From: Clostridiales bacterium
Lineage (GTDB): Bacteria; Bacillota; Clostridia; Peptostreptococcales; NVVX01
NCBI GenBank assembly: GCA_021129785.1
Contig: JAJOKQ010000097.1
Span: 1 to 11,213 of the forward strand
Length of the DNA stretch: 11,213 nt
Direction: 5' to 3'
In this document: positions 1-7,524 of the stretch, one piece after another
Position numbering within the stretch: position 1 is the stretch's first letter
How the letters are laid out: each line of letters begins with the position of its first letter
The notes under the pieces: generated by a model
Told to the model about the DNA's origin: nothing
The model's input: only the letters and a program-made list of their open reading frames with translations
The model's database searches: none
Program-made: the position numbers and the translations under genes

Positions 1-10
1 TTTATTTTTC

Positions 11-39
11 TTGAGTATAGTAGTAGATTTTGATACAAT
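11..39 (+). promoter_or_regulatory. Sigma-A promoter upstream of the fabZ remnant
   Basis: TTGAGT (11-16), a 17-base spacer and TACAAT (34-39) match the housekeeping sigma-A pattern, with five of six bases in the -10 box. It lies 31 bases ahead of the fabZ start. No other promoter is visible before the esterase at 530, so it probably still drives that gene through the dead fabZ. Confidence 0.6.
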
Positions 40-70
40 AAATAAAACATTGTACAAAAGAAGGTAAAAA

Positions 71-500
71 ATGAGCGAGCTAAACATCAACATTAAAGAA
101 ATAATTCCGCATAGAACCCATTCTTATTAGTTGATAAGATAATTGAAATGGAAGAAACTAAAAGAGCAATAGGGAAAAAGAATGCTTCATACAATGAGCC
201 ATTTTCCCAAGGACATTTTCCAGACAAACCTATTATGCAGGAGTGTTAATTGTAGAGACACTATCGTAACTTGCAGGAGTAACTTGAATGTCTTTAGATG
301 AAAACAAGGGTAAGCTAGGAGTATTTACTGGTATTGATAAATGCAAATTCAGAAGACAAGTAGTCCCTGGTGATATTTTAAAATTAGAAATAGAAATGGT
401 AACATTAAGAAAAGGCATTGATAAAGCTGAAGTAAAGGCATATGTAGAAGGCGAACTAGCTTGTTCGGCAATGTTGACATTTGCAATAATCGATAGTTAG
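71..500 (+). pseudogene. fabZ: Decayed fabZ, (3R)-hydroxyacyl-ACP dehydratase
   Basis: The reading frames, pieced together, give a full-length FabZ of about 143 codons, the enzyme that dehydrates 3-hydroxyacyl-ACP in fatty acid elongation. Translation starts at ATG 71 after an AAGG site and reads IKEIIPHR. One base then seems lost near 115-117 (HRYPF expected), giving an early stop at 128. The next frame (121-237) carries LLVDKIIEME and the catalytic-His motif GHFPDKP. A second base is lost near 238 (the MPG of the family reads ATG CAG GAG). The third frame carries GVLIVETLS with the catalytic Glu, then TAA at 267 (expected Gln) and TGA at 285. From ATG 288 the rest is open to TAG 498 (GVFTGIDKCKFRRQVVPGD). 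That 70-residue end lacks both catalytic residues. All lesions lie in the first 290 bases, while the flanking genes are clean, which argues against random sequencing error. Identification is firm; loss of function is very likely. Confidence 0.88.
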
Positions 501-516
501 AAAAAATAAGATTTTT

Positions 517-524
517 GGAGGGAG
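517..524 (+). promoter_or_regulatory. Ribosome binding site that sets the esterase start
   Basis: GGAGGGAG lies 8 bases (counted from GGAGG) ahead of TTG 530. An in-frame TTG at 515 would overlap this site, so it cannot be the start. ATG 536 is possible, but its spacing is longer. Confidence 0.75.
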
Positions 525-529
525 ATATT

Positions 530-1276
530 TTGAGAATGCACGCGAATACAAAACCATTTTATTTTGAAGGTGGAGAAAAGGCTTGTTTGCTTGTTCATGG
601 ATTTACAGGAACGCCTGCGCATATGTTGCCTTTAGGTAAGTTTTTGCACGAAAATGGCTTTGCAGCAAAAGCAGTACTCTTAAGAGGACATGGAACAACA
701 GTTGAAGATATGAGGGCAACGAGTTATGCTGATTGGTTTACTAGTGTTGAAAGTGGGTATCAAGAATTAAAGGAAAAATATAAAACGGTATATGTAGTAG
801 GTTTTTCAATGGGAGGAATACTAACCTTGCAATTGGCATTGAAATATGACATACCTAAAATTATTACTATTGCAGCGCCTATACGAGTTTTTGATAAACT
901 TGCAAAATGGGCATGGATAGGAAAATATTTCATGAAATATAAACCTTGGGAAGAATCAGAAGACCCAGAAGAAGATAATAAAAAATACATTATCGGATAT
1001 GATAAAGTACCACTAAATTGTGTAGCTGATTTAGTGAAAGCTATGAGGAAAGTGGAAAGAAAGCTAACTAAAATCAACTCGAACACGTTAGTTATACAAC
1101 CACGAAAAGATAAATTAGTAATACCTATTAGTGCTGAAATAATATACGACAATATTTCCTCTAAAGAAAAAAAGTTAGTTTGGTTAGAAAATTCTTACCA
1201 CGCTTGTACACTTGGAAAAGAGAGAAATATAATTCACGAAGAAATACTTTCATTTTTAAAAAATGAGAGTTATTAA
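530..1276 (+). CDS. Carboxylesterase / monoacylglycerol lipase-like alpha/beta hydrolase
   Basis: A 248-residue cytoplasmic serine esterase of the Geobacillus Est30 type (about 247 residues), expected to hydrolyse short to medium acyl esters or monoacylglycerols. Visible parts, numbered from TTG 530: the oxyanion-hole motif HGFTGTP near residues 23-29, the nucleophile elbow GFSMGG with Ser93, the acid Asp194 in PRKDK, and the catalytic His224 in NSYHACTLGKER. These positions almost coincide with the Ser94, Asp193 and His223 known for Est30. A lid-like charged segment (KPWEESEDPEEDNKK) lies between nucleophile and acid. There is no signal peptide or membrane segment. TTG 530 is chosen because GGAGGGAG precedes it at good spacing. 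The gene follows the fabZ remnant by 29 bases with no promoter of its own, so both probably share the promoter at 11-39. A lipid-linked role is plausible from that pairing, but the substrate cannot be told from sequence. Confidence 0.88.
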   Translation: MRMHANTKPFYFEGGEKACLLVHGFTGTPAHMLPLGKFLHENGFAAKAVLLRGHGTTVEDMRATSYADWFTSVESGYQELKEKYKTVYVVGFSMGGILTLQLALKYDIPKIITIAAPIRVFDKLAKWAWIGKYFMKYKPWEESEDPEEDNKKYIIGYDKVPLNCVADLVKAMRKVERKLTKINSNTLVIQPRKDKLVIPISAEIIYDNISSKEKKLVWLENSYHACTLGKERNIIHEEILSFLKNESY

Positions 1277-1279
1277 CAA

Positions 1280-1359
1280 AAAGACCATGGGGACGGCTTT
1301 TGTGGTTTTTAAACAAGAAAGCACCTAGAAAAACCACAAGACCCTTCCTCATGGTCTTT
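1280..1359 (+). repeat. 80-base imperfect palindrome, possible terminator
   Basis: Arms of 31 bases (1280-1310 and 1329-1359) match as inverted repeats at 27 of 31 positions, around an 18-base loop. Two of the four mismatches would be G-U pairs in RNA. The outer ten bases (AAAGACCATG/CATGGTCTTT) and inner nine pair perfectly. It begins four bases after the esterase stop, so it may end that transcript. However, only three T follow the stem before GG, which is weak for a rho-independent terminator. A small mobile palindrome is the alternative. Confidence 0.65.
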
Positions 1360-1389
1360 GGTGAAAAGTGAGAAGGGCGGTCAGTAAAA

Positions 1390-3126
1390 ATGCAAACAAA
1401 TATAATGAAGAGCTTTAAGTTTTGGACAACCGATGAATATTTTAACGATGAAACAAAGCTAGAGTTAGATAAAATAAAAAACGACGAAGCAGAGATAGAA
1501 GAACGATTTTATAAAGAACTTGAATTTGGAACAGGCGGAATTAGAGGGATAGTAGGTGCAGGAATAAATAGAATGAATATTTATACTGTCAGAAAAACAA
1601 CACAAGGATTAGCAAACTATATTAAAAAACATGGTGAAGAAGCGATAAAAAGGGGAGTCATTATTGCATATGACCCAAGACATATGTCAAAAGAATTTAG
1701 TCTTGAAACTGCATTAGTATTAGCAGCAAATGGAATTAAAGCTTATATTTTTGAGGATTTAAGACCTACTCCAGAGTTGTCTTTTGCTGTAAGACATTTA
1801 GGTGCAATTGCTGGGATTGTAATTACTGCAAGCCATAATCCGCCTAAATATAACGGATATAAAGTATATTGGGAAGATGGGGCACAAACTACTTCAGAAA
1901 ACGCAAATGGAATAATTGACGAAATTAATAATATAAACGATATAAGAAATGTACAAACTATAAAAGAGAAAGAAGCAAAGCAACTTGGCTTGCTAAAGGT
2001 TATTGGCGAGGAAGTAGACAAAGAATTCATTAATGCAGTAAAACGCCAAGCATTGAGACATGATATGATACAAAAAAATGGAAACAAATTCAAGGTTGTT
2101 TTCTCGCCATTACACGGGACGGGAAATATATCTGTGCGTAGAGTATTAGAAGAATTGGGGTTTGAAAATGTACTAGTTGTACCAGAACAAGAATTGCCAG
2201 ATCCGAATTTTTCTACAGTGAGCTATCCAAATCCTGAAGAAGAAGAAGCGTACATAATCGCAATAAAACTAGCTAAAAAAGAGAATGCAGATATAATAAT
2301 TGCGACTGATCCAGACTGTGATAGGATTGGCGTTGCTGTAAAGGGAGAGGATAGAGAATATACTCTTTTATCAGGAAATCAAACCGGAATACTATTGGCT
2401 GATTATGTATTGATGACATTAAAAGAAAGAAATCAAATGCCGCCTAACCCGGCAATAATTAAGACAATTGTAACGAGTGAAATGGGGACTGCAATCGCCG
2501 AGCATTACGGTGTTAGCATTTTAAATACATTAACAGGATTTAAGTATATTGGTGAAAAAATAAAAGAATTTGAAAAAACTAACGAGTACACATTTATTAT
2601 GGGTTATGAAGAAAGTTATGGCTACTTAATAGGCACGCATGCAAGAGATAAAGATGCTGTTGTTACTGCCGCACTTATATGCGAGATGGCAGCTTACTAC
2701 AGCTTAAAAGGGGTAACATTACTTGGAGCATTAGCTAAACTATATAAGAAACATGGCTATTATTTAGAAGGTTTAAGAGCAATCACGCTTGAAGGAAAAG
2801 AAGGATTTGAGAGAATTAAAAACACGTTAGAAGAATTTAGAGTAAATCTTCCAAAAGAATTAGGAGGAAGAAAAATTTTAGAAGTAGAAGATTACTTATT
2901 ACAGAAGAAATATTGTTTTAAGACGAATTGCGAAAGCTTGATTGAACTTCCGAAATCAAATGTGATTAAATTTACATTAGAAGGACAAGCGTGGTTATGT
3001 TTAAGACCTTCAGGCACCGAACCAAAAATTAAAATATATTGTGGAGTAAAAGAAAGGTCAATAGAAAAAAGTCGTATAGAAGTAGCAAAATTAATTAAAA
3101 GCATGGTGACATATGCTAAACTTTAA
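1390..3126 (+). CDS. pgcA: Phospho-sugar mutase (phosphoglucomutase / phosphomannomutase)
   Basis: A 578-residue enzyme of the alpha-D-phosphohexomutase family, close in length to Bacillus PgcA. It interconverts glucose-1-phosphate and glucose-6-phosphate (possibly the mannose forms), linking glycolysis to UDP-glucose, glycolipid and wall polymers in the cytoplasm. All four active-site elements are present in order: the phosphoserine loop TASHNP with Ser148, the metal loop DPDCDR with Asp307, Asp309 and Asp311, the sugar-specificity loop GYEESYG at 405-411, and the C-terminal phosphate-binding RPSGTEPK at 539-546. An N-terminal GTGGIRG (about 47-53) is also typical. ATG 1390 is preceded by GAAGGGCGG (1372-1380); ATG 1405 (residue 6) is an alternative. 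I see no clear promoter in the 30 bases after the palindrome, so the gene may depend on read-through. PgcA rather than PgmB follows from the length and motifs; sugar preference is inferred. Confidence 0.92.
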   Translation: MQTNIMKSFKFWTTDEYFNDETKLELDKIKNDEAEIEERFYKELEFGTGGIRGIVGAGINRMNIYTVRKTTQGLANYIKKHGEEAIKRGVIIAYDPRHMSKEFSLETALVLAANGIKAYIFEDLRPTPELSFAVRHLGAIAGIVITASHNPPKYNGYKVYWEDGAQTTSENANGIIDEINNINDIRNVQTIKEKEAKQLGLLKVIGEEVDKEFINAVKRQALRHDMIQKNGNKFKVVFSPLHGTGNISVRRVLEELGFENVLVVPEQELPDPNFSTVSYPNPEEEEAYIIAIKLAKKENADIIIATDPDCDRIGVAVKGEDREYTLLSGNQTGILLADYVLMTLKERNQMPPNPAIIKTIVTSEMGTAIAEHYGVSILNTLTGFKYIGEKIKEFEKTNEYTFIMGYEESYGYLIGTHARDKDAVVTAALICEMAAYYSLKGVTLLGALAKLYKKHGYYLEGLRAITLEGKEGFERIKNTLEEFRVNLPKELGGRKILEVEDYLLQKKYCFKTNCESLIELPKSNVIKFTLEGQAWLCLRPSGTEPKIKIYCGVKERSIEKSRIEVAKLIKSMVTYAKL

Positions 3127-3134
3127 GATATAAT
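3106..3134 (+). promoter_or_regulatory. Sigma-A promoter for metK inside the end of pgcA
   Basis: GTGACA (3106-3111), a 17-base spacer and a perfect TATAAT (3129-3134) give a strong housekeeping promoter. The -35 box lies in the last codons of pgcA and the -10 box just after its stop. The transcript would have a leader of only about 25 bases, which leaves no room for a SAM riboswitch. Confidence 0.68.
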
Positions 3135-3165
3135 AGGAAAACAATAAATACTAGGAGGCGAAAAA

Positions 3166-4356
3166 GTGAAGAGATTATTTACATCAGAATCAGTAACAGA
3201 AGGACATCCAGATAAAATTTGTGACCAGATATCGGACGCAATATTAGATGAAATATTTAAAAATGATCCAACGGCAAGAGTAGCTTGTGAAACTGTTGTA
3301 ACAACTGGGTTGGTATTAGTCATGGGTGAAATAACTACCAAATGCTATGTCGACATACCTAAAATTGTAAGAAGAATAATAGCAGAGATAGGCTATACTA
3401 GAGCAAAATACGGATTTGATGGAGCTACTTGTGCGGTATTAACAGCTATAGATGAACAATCTCCAGATATTGCAATGGGCGTAGATGAAGCGCTTGAAAA
3501 CAAGGCAGCAGATGATAAAATAGAACTAGACAATACTGGAGCAGGAGACCAAGGATTAATGTTTGGCTATGCTTGCACAGAAACTCCTGAACTTATGCCT
3601 ATGCCAATTTCGCTGGCACATAAACTTGCAAAAAAATTATCTGACGTAAGAAAAAATGGGACATTGACATACTTAAGACCAGATGGTAAAACTCAAGTTA
3701 CAGTCGAATATGATGGAGATAAGCCAGTTAGAATAGACACAATTGTTATTTCAACACAACATAGTCCTGAAATTGACCATGCTACAATTAAAAGAGATAT
3801 AATTCAACATGTAATAAACAAAACAATTGCAAGAGATTTGATTGATGAAAATACAAAATACTTAATCAATCCGACCGGAAGATTTGTAGTTGGAGGACCA
3901 CAAGGCGACTCTGGCTTAACAGGACGAAAGATTATTGTAGACACATATGGTGGGTATTCAAGACATGGTGGTGGTTGTTTTTCAGGGAAAGACCCTACAA
4001 AAGTTGACCGTTCAGCATCGTACGCTGCAAGATACGTAGCTAAAAATATTGTAGCTGCTGGGCTGGCCGAAAAATGTGAAATTGAAATTGCCTATGCAAT
4101 TGGCGTTGCAAATCCAGTATCAATTTTTATTGAAACATTTGGAACAGGTAAAATTGCAGAAGAAAAACTAGCTAAACTAGTAGAAAAACACTTCGACTTA
4201 AGACCAGCTGCAATAATTAGAGATTTAGACTTAAGAAGACCAATATACAGACAATTAGCAGCTTACGGACACTTTGGTAGAACAGATGTTGACTTATCGT
4301 GGGAGAAAACAGATAAAGCTGAAATACTAAGAGAAGAAGGATTTAGTGAGGCATAG
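3166..4356 (+). CDS. metK: S-adenosylmethionine synthetase
   Basis: A 396-residue methionine adenosyltransferase, which makes S-adenosylmethionine from methionine and ATP with release of phosphate and diphosphate in the cytoplasm. The length is standard. Visible signatures are the N-terminal GHPDK with His14, Asp16 and Lys17 (ATP and magnesium binding), the GAGDQG hexapeptide at 125-130, and the glycine-rich HGGGCFSGKDPTKVDRSA from residue 267, which binds the triphosphate. The C-terminal domain ends with the usual FGR and LSWEKTDKAE stretch. The start is GTG 3166, with AGGAGG (3153-3158) seven bases before it. A promoter sits just upstream and a strong terminator just downstream, so metK is probably a single-gene unit with some read-through from pgcA. 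No truncation or odd composition is seen. Confidence 0.97.
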   Translation: MKRLFTSESVTEGHPDKICDQISDAILDEIFKNDPTARVACETVVTTGLVLVMGEITTKCYVDIPKIVRRIIAEIGYTRAKYGFDGATCAVLTAIDEQSPDIAMGVDEALENKAADDKIELDNTGAGDQGLMFGYACTETPELMPMPISLAHKLAKKLSDVRKNGTLTYLRPDGKTQVTVEYDGDKPVRIDTIVISTQHSPEIDHATIKRDIIQHVINKTIARDLIDENTKYLINPTGRFVVGGPQGDSGLTGRKIIVDTYGGYSRHGGGCFSGKDPTKVDRSASYAARYVAKNIVAAGLAEKCEIEIAYAIGVANPVSIFIETFGTGKIAEEKLAKLVEKHFDLRPAAIIRDLDLRRPIYRQLAAYGHFGRTDVDLSWEKTDKAEILREEGFSEA

Positions 4357-4370
4357 AGAGGATTTAGTTT

Positions 4371-4427
4371 AAAAGACTGTCAAAGAGAGCGATGCTTGCT
4401 TTTTGAGATGGTCTTTTGTTTTATTTC
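4371..4427 (+). terminator. Rho-independent terminator after metK
   Basis: Arms 4371-4390 and 4398-4417 pair at 18 of 20 positions counting G-U pairs, with a 7-base loop and a small internal bulge. T-rich sequence (TTTTGTTTTATTT) follows. It begins 14 bases after the metK stop. Confidence 0.85.
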
Positions 4428-4454
4428 TCACAACTCAACGCAATATGCTATAAT
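4425..4454 (+). promoter_or_regulatory. Extended -10 sigma-A promoter for recD2
   Basis: TGC plus a perfect TATAAT (4446-4454) forms an extended -10 element. The -35 is poor (TTCTCA at 4425-4430, 18-base spacing), which fits promoters carrying a TGN extension. It lies 38 bases ahead of the recD2 start and directly after the metK terminator. Confidence 0.62.
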
Positions 4455-4479
4455 AAACTAAGCGAAAACTTTCACATAT

Positions 4480-4488
4480 GGGAGCGAG
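4480..4488 (+). promoter_or_regulatory. Ribosome binding site that sets the recD2 start
   Basis: GGGAGCGAG lies in front of ATG 4493, with eight bases between GGGAG and the start. The in-frame ATG at 4478 overlaps this site, so ATG 4493 is the likelier start. Confidence 0.65.
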
Positions 4489-4492
4489 ATAC

Positions 4493-6709
4493 ATGATTGA
4501 AAAAGAGGGAATCCTAACAGAGGTTATATTTAAGAACGATTCTAACGGTTATACTGTAGCACTACTAGAGTGTAGCGAAGAAGTGGTAACTATAGTTGGT
4601 TGTTTGCCAACAGTTAGAGAAGGCGAAAAAGTTGCTGTAAAAGGGAAATGGAAAAAGCATTCAAACTATGGAGATCAGGTAGAGGTAAAAGAATATAGAA
4701 GTGTAGAGCCAACAACAGAAGAAGGAATAGTCAGCTATCTTTCTTCAGGAATTATACACGGCATTGGTAAAAAAATGGCCGAGCGAATAGTAGAAAAATT
4801 CGGTACAGAAACTATGGATATTTTGAAATATTCACCTCAAAGATTGCAAGAAGTATCTGGCATAGGAAAAAGCAAAGGTGCGAAAATAATTGAAGCATTT
4901 CAAGAGCAAAGAGAACTTAGTGAGATTGTACTGTTTCTTTCAAAGTACGGAATTACGTTAAATTTTGCTGTTAAAATATATAAGAAATATGGAATAGAAA
5001 CAATTGCTCTTATCCAAGAAAATCCATATAGATTAGCTGATGAAATTTTAGGCATTGGTTTTAAAATTGCAGATAGTATTGCTATGTCTATTGGAATACC
5101 AGAACACTCAAAATATAGAATAAGTGCAGCAATAAAATATCAACTTAACAGATTTCACGGTGAAGGGCATACATATGTATCGAAAGAAATGTTAATTGAA
5201 GAGACATACAAAATATTAAATGGCGCAATTGACGAGCTAGATATTAATGAAGAGATACATGACTTGGCTTTAGAACAAAGAGTGCATATTGAAATATTTC
5301 AAGATCAGCAAGTAGTGTATTCGATGCCATATTATTATGCAGAGACAAATACATGCAATAAGCTAATAGAACTTGCACAGGTTAAATTTGAATCATTAGA
5401 TACTAACATAGACGAATTAATCGAAAATTTAGAAAATGACATACAGTTAGCATTAAAACAAAAAGAAGCAATAATAGAAGCAATGCAAAATGGATTGCTA
5501 GTAATTACTGGAGGTCCGGGAACAGGTAAAACGACTATTATTAACTCATTGATAAAATTGTTTGAAAAAGAAGCTAAGAGAATAATTTTGGCTGCACCTA
5601 CAGGCAGGGCAGCAAAGAGGATGGCAGAAGCTACAGGGAGAGAAGCGAAAACTATACACAGATTGTTAGAGCTAGGGTATACGGATGAAAATGAAGGAAT
5701 GATTTTTCAAGTAAATGAAGACAATCCACTAAAAGCAGACGTAATTATTGTTGATGAAGTATCAATGGTAGATATATTGCTTATGAATAGCTTGTTAAAA
5801 GCCATTCAGCTAGGGACAAGACTTATACTTGTAGGTGATGCTGATCAACTCCCATCAGTAGGTGCAGGAAATGTACTAAAAGACATTATCGAAAGTAATG
5901 TAGTTAAAATTGTAAGATTAACTGAAATTTTTAGACAAGCTAGAAAAAGCATGATTGTAGTAAATGCACATAGCATTAACAAAGGAGAATATCCAGTACT
6001 AAATAAGAGCGGGACTGATTTTTTCTTTATGGTAAGAAATAGTCAAGAAGATATTTTAAGTACGCTGATAGATTTAGTAAAAGTGCGTTTACCGAAATAC
6101 TATAAGAGTGATGCAGTACAAGATATTCAACTACTCTCGCCTATGAAAAAAGGTATAGTGGGAACAATAAACTTAAATAAACAACTTCAAAACAGCTTAA
6201 ACCCACCTGAAAAAGGTAAAGACGAAAAAATACTAAAAGATAAGATTTTTAGAGTCGGAGACAAAGTAATGCAAACAAAGAACAATTACACGCTAAAGTG
6301 GGAAAGTGAAAAAGAAGAAGCCGGAACAGGCGTTTTTAACGGAGACATAGGTTACATTAGGTCGATAAACAATCATACAAAAGAAATGGAATTGCTATTT
6401 GACGAACACAGACTAGTTAATTATGAGTTTTCAAAACTAGACGATTTAGAGTTAGCTTACTGCGTAACCGTGCATAAAAGCCAAGGAAGTGAATTTCCTA
6501 TCGTAATTATTCCAATGACATGGGGTCCACCTATGTTGCTTTCTAGAAACTTAATATATACAGCAGTAACAAGGTCGAAAAAACTAGTGGTTATGGTAGG
6601 CAAAGAAAAATACCTAAAACTAATGATAGATAACAATAGGCAAGCTGAACGTTATTCTGGACTTGGCTTTAGATTGAAAAGTTTTTTTGATTTTCAATAT
6701 ACCAGGTGA
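4493..6709 (+). CDS. recD2: RecD2-type 5'-3' DNA helicase (RecD-like ATPase without RecBC)
   Basis: A 738-residue superfamily 1B helicase, translocating 5'-3' on single-stranded DNA and linked to DNA repair and replication-fork stability in relatives such as Bacillus YrrC. In order: an N-terminal OB-like domain (about 1-72, EGILTEVIFKNDSNGYTVA), helix-hairpin-helix repeats at about 83-104, 118-135 and 180-198 (GIIHGIGKK, VSGIGKSKG, ILGIGFKIA), then the motor. Motor motifs are Walker A GGPGTGKTT (340-348, Lys346), Walker B VDE (420-422), GDADQLPSVGAGN, TEIFRQA, VTVHKSQGSEF (658 on) and the arginine-finger motif YTAVTR (689-694). This long N-terminus separates RecD2 from the RecD of RecBCD. Length is within the family range. 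It has its own promoter and terminator. Start ATG 4493 rests on the ribosome site and on the family start (M-x-EGxL). Confidence 0.94.
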   Translation: MIEKEGILTEVIFKNDSNGYTVALLECSEEVVTIVGCLPTVREGEKVAVKGKWKKHSNYGDQVEVKEYRSVEPTTEEGIVSYLSSGIIHGIGKKMAERIVEKFGTETMDILKYSPQRLQEVSGIGKSKGAKIIEAFQEQRELSEIVLFLSKYGITLNFAVKIYKKYGIETIALIQENPYRLADEILGIGFKIADSIAMSIGIPEHSKYRISAAIKYQLNRFHGEGHTYVSKEMLIEETYKILNGAIDELDINEEIHDLALEQRVHIEIFQDQQVVYSMPYYYAETNTCNKLIELAQVKFESLDTNIDELIENLENDIQLALKQKEAIIEAMQNGLLVITGGPGTGKTTIINSLIKLFEKEAKRIILAAPTGRAAKRMAEATGREAKTIHRLLELGYTDENEGMIFQVNEDNPLKADVIIVDEVSMVDILLMNSLLKAIQLGTRLILVGDADQLPSVGAGNVLKDIIESNVVKIVRLTEIFRQARKSMIVVNAHSINKGEYPVLNKSGTDFFFMVRNSQEDILSTLIDLVKVRLPKYYKSDAVQDIQLLSPMKKGIVGTINLNKQLQNSLNPPEKGKDEKILKDKIFRVGDKVMQTKNNYTLKWESEKEEAGTGVFNGDIGYIRSINNHTKEMELLFDEHRLVNYEFSKLDDLELAYCVTVHKSQGSEFPIVIIPMTWGPPMLLSRNLIYTAVTRSKKLVVMVGKEKYLKLMIDNNRQAERYSGLGFRLKSFFDFQYTR

Positions 6710-6715
6710 CAATGG

Positions 6716-6747
6716 AAAGATAAGGGCGAGTTTGTTCTTGTCTTTTT
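6716..6747 (+). terminator. Rho-independent terminator after recD2
   Basis: AAAGATAAG (6716-6724) pairs with CTTGTCTTT (6737-6745), one pair being G-U, around a 12-base loop. Ts follow at once, and another T run follows at 6754-6760. It starts seven bases after the recD2 stop. Confidence 0.7.
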
Positions 6748-6760
6748 CTCATATTTTTTT

Positions 6761-6817
6761 ATTCGCGAAATTCAAAACAATCAAAGAGTTATTGAAGCTT
6801 ATTTAGGAGTTGAGTGA
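6761..6817 (+). pseudogene. livG: C-terminal tail of livG, remnant of a lost branched-chain amino acid transport gene
   Basis: The frame from 6761 reads IREIQNNQRVIEAYLGVE and stops at TGA 6815. This closely fits the usual LivG ending (PEEI-NN-VIEAYLG-E), and it sits exactly where livG normally lies, touching livF. Upstream of 6761 the frame runs straight into the T-rich tail of the recD2 terminator and has no LivG likeness, so a deletion or insertion joint lies near 6750-6761. There is no start codon, so the tail is not expressed as a protein. Its last codons carry the livF ribosome site, which may explain why they remain. The match is from memory of the family, not from a search. Confidence 0.68.
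6804..6809 (+). promoter_or_regulatory. livF ribosome site inside the livG tail
   Basis: TAGGAG lies nine bases ahead of GTG 6819. It is formed by the Leu-Gly-Val codons (TTA GGA GTT) of the livG remnant. The in-frame TTG at 6810 directly abuts the site, leaving no spacer, so it is rejected as start. Confidence 0.65.
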
Positions 6818-6818
6818 T

Positions 6819-7523
6819 GTGCTTAAAATAGAGAATTTACGTGTAAATTATGGTGGAATAAAGGCATTAAGAGGAATAAATATGGAAATTCCAAAGAATA
6901 AAATTATATCATTAGTAGGTGCTAATGGAGCAGGTAAAAGTACTACTCTTAGAGCTATAATCGGGCTTGTAAAAAGTGCAAGTGGCAAAATAATATATGA
7001 TGGGCAAGATATTACAGACATGGAAACAAAGGATATTGTAAAAAATGGTCTTGTGCTAGTGCCAGAAGGGAGAAGAGTTTTTTCAGATTTAACAGTTGAC
7101 GAGAATCTTATGCTAGGAGCGTATGCAAGAGATGATAAGATTGAAATAAAAAAAGATATGGCTCGTATGAAAGAGTTTTTCCCTATACTAAAACAAAGAA
7201 ATTGGCAGTTAGCTGGGACTTTATCAGGAGGAGAACAACAAATGCTTGCTGTAAGTAGGGCGTTAATGAGTAGACCAAAACTATTGATGATGGACGAGCC
7301 TTCTTTAGGACTTGCACCTTTGATTGTAAAGAATATTTTTGAGATTATTAAAGAAATTCATAAGCAAGGTGTAACAATACTTTTGGTTGAACAAAACGCC
7401 AATGCCGCACTCCGCGTAGCAGACAACGCTTATGTACTCGAAATAGGTAAAATAACGCTTGAAGGAACAGGAAAAGAACTCCTTTTAAACGATGATGTTA
7501 AGAAAGCATATTTAGGAGCCTGA
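6819..7523 (+). CDS. livF: ABC transporter ATP-binding protein, LivF type (branched-chain amino acid uptake)
   Basis: A 234-residue ATPase that would power LivHM with LivG in high-affinity leucine, isoleucine and valine uptake, at the inner face of the membrane. Motifs: Walker A GANGAGKST (34-42), the LivF-typical PEGRRVFSDLTVDENL (92 on), signature LSGGEQQ (135-141), Walker B LLMMDEPS (155-162, Asp159, Glu160), and the LVEQN segment (199-203) that replaces the usual His-switch motif in this family. It ends in KKAYLGA, the normal LivF end. Nothing is missing, yet livK, livH, livM and an intact livG are absent around it and only a livG tail precedes it. It is therefore an orphan here; partners may be elsewhere. 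No promoter is visible between the recD2 terminator and this gene. GTG 6819 is chosen by the TAGGAG spacing. The stop lies one base before the comF start. Confidence 0.9.
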   Translation: MLKIENLRVNYGGIKALRGINMEIPKNKIISLVGANGAGKSTTLRAIIGLVKSASGKIIYDGQDITDMETKDIVKNGLVLVPEGRRVFSDLTVDENLMLGAYARDDKIEIKKDMARMKEFFPILKQRNWQLAGTLSGGEQQMLAVSRALMSRPKLLMMDEPSLGLAPLIVKNIFEIIKEIHKQGVTILLVEQNANAALRVADNAYVLEIGKITLEGTGKELLLNDDVKKAYLGA

Positions 7524-7524
7524 T

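Noticed and set aside
288..500. A stand-alone 70-residue gene
   Set aside because: It is the C-terminal half of the broken fabZ; it has no ribosome site of its own and lacks the catalytic residues.
515..517. TTG 515, ATG 4478 and TTG 6810 as starts of the esterase, recD2 and livF
   Set aside because: Each overlaps or abuts the ribosome site that serves the start 9 to 15 bases further on.
760..1152. Reverse-strand open frames, such as 760-1152, 1743-2093 and 8391-8765
   Set aside because: They lie opposite well-identified genes, show no recognisable motif, and have no ribosome site that I can see.
3127..3165. SAM riboswitch upstream of metK
   Set aside because: Only 39 bases separate pgcA from metK and the likely leader is about 25 bases, too short for any SAM riboswitch class.
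6746..6818. A private promoter for livF
   Set aside because: No pair of -35 and -10 boxes with acceptable spacing is visible between the recD2 terminator and GTG 6819.
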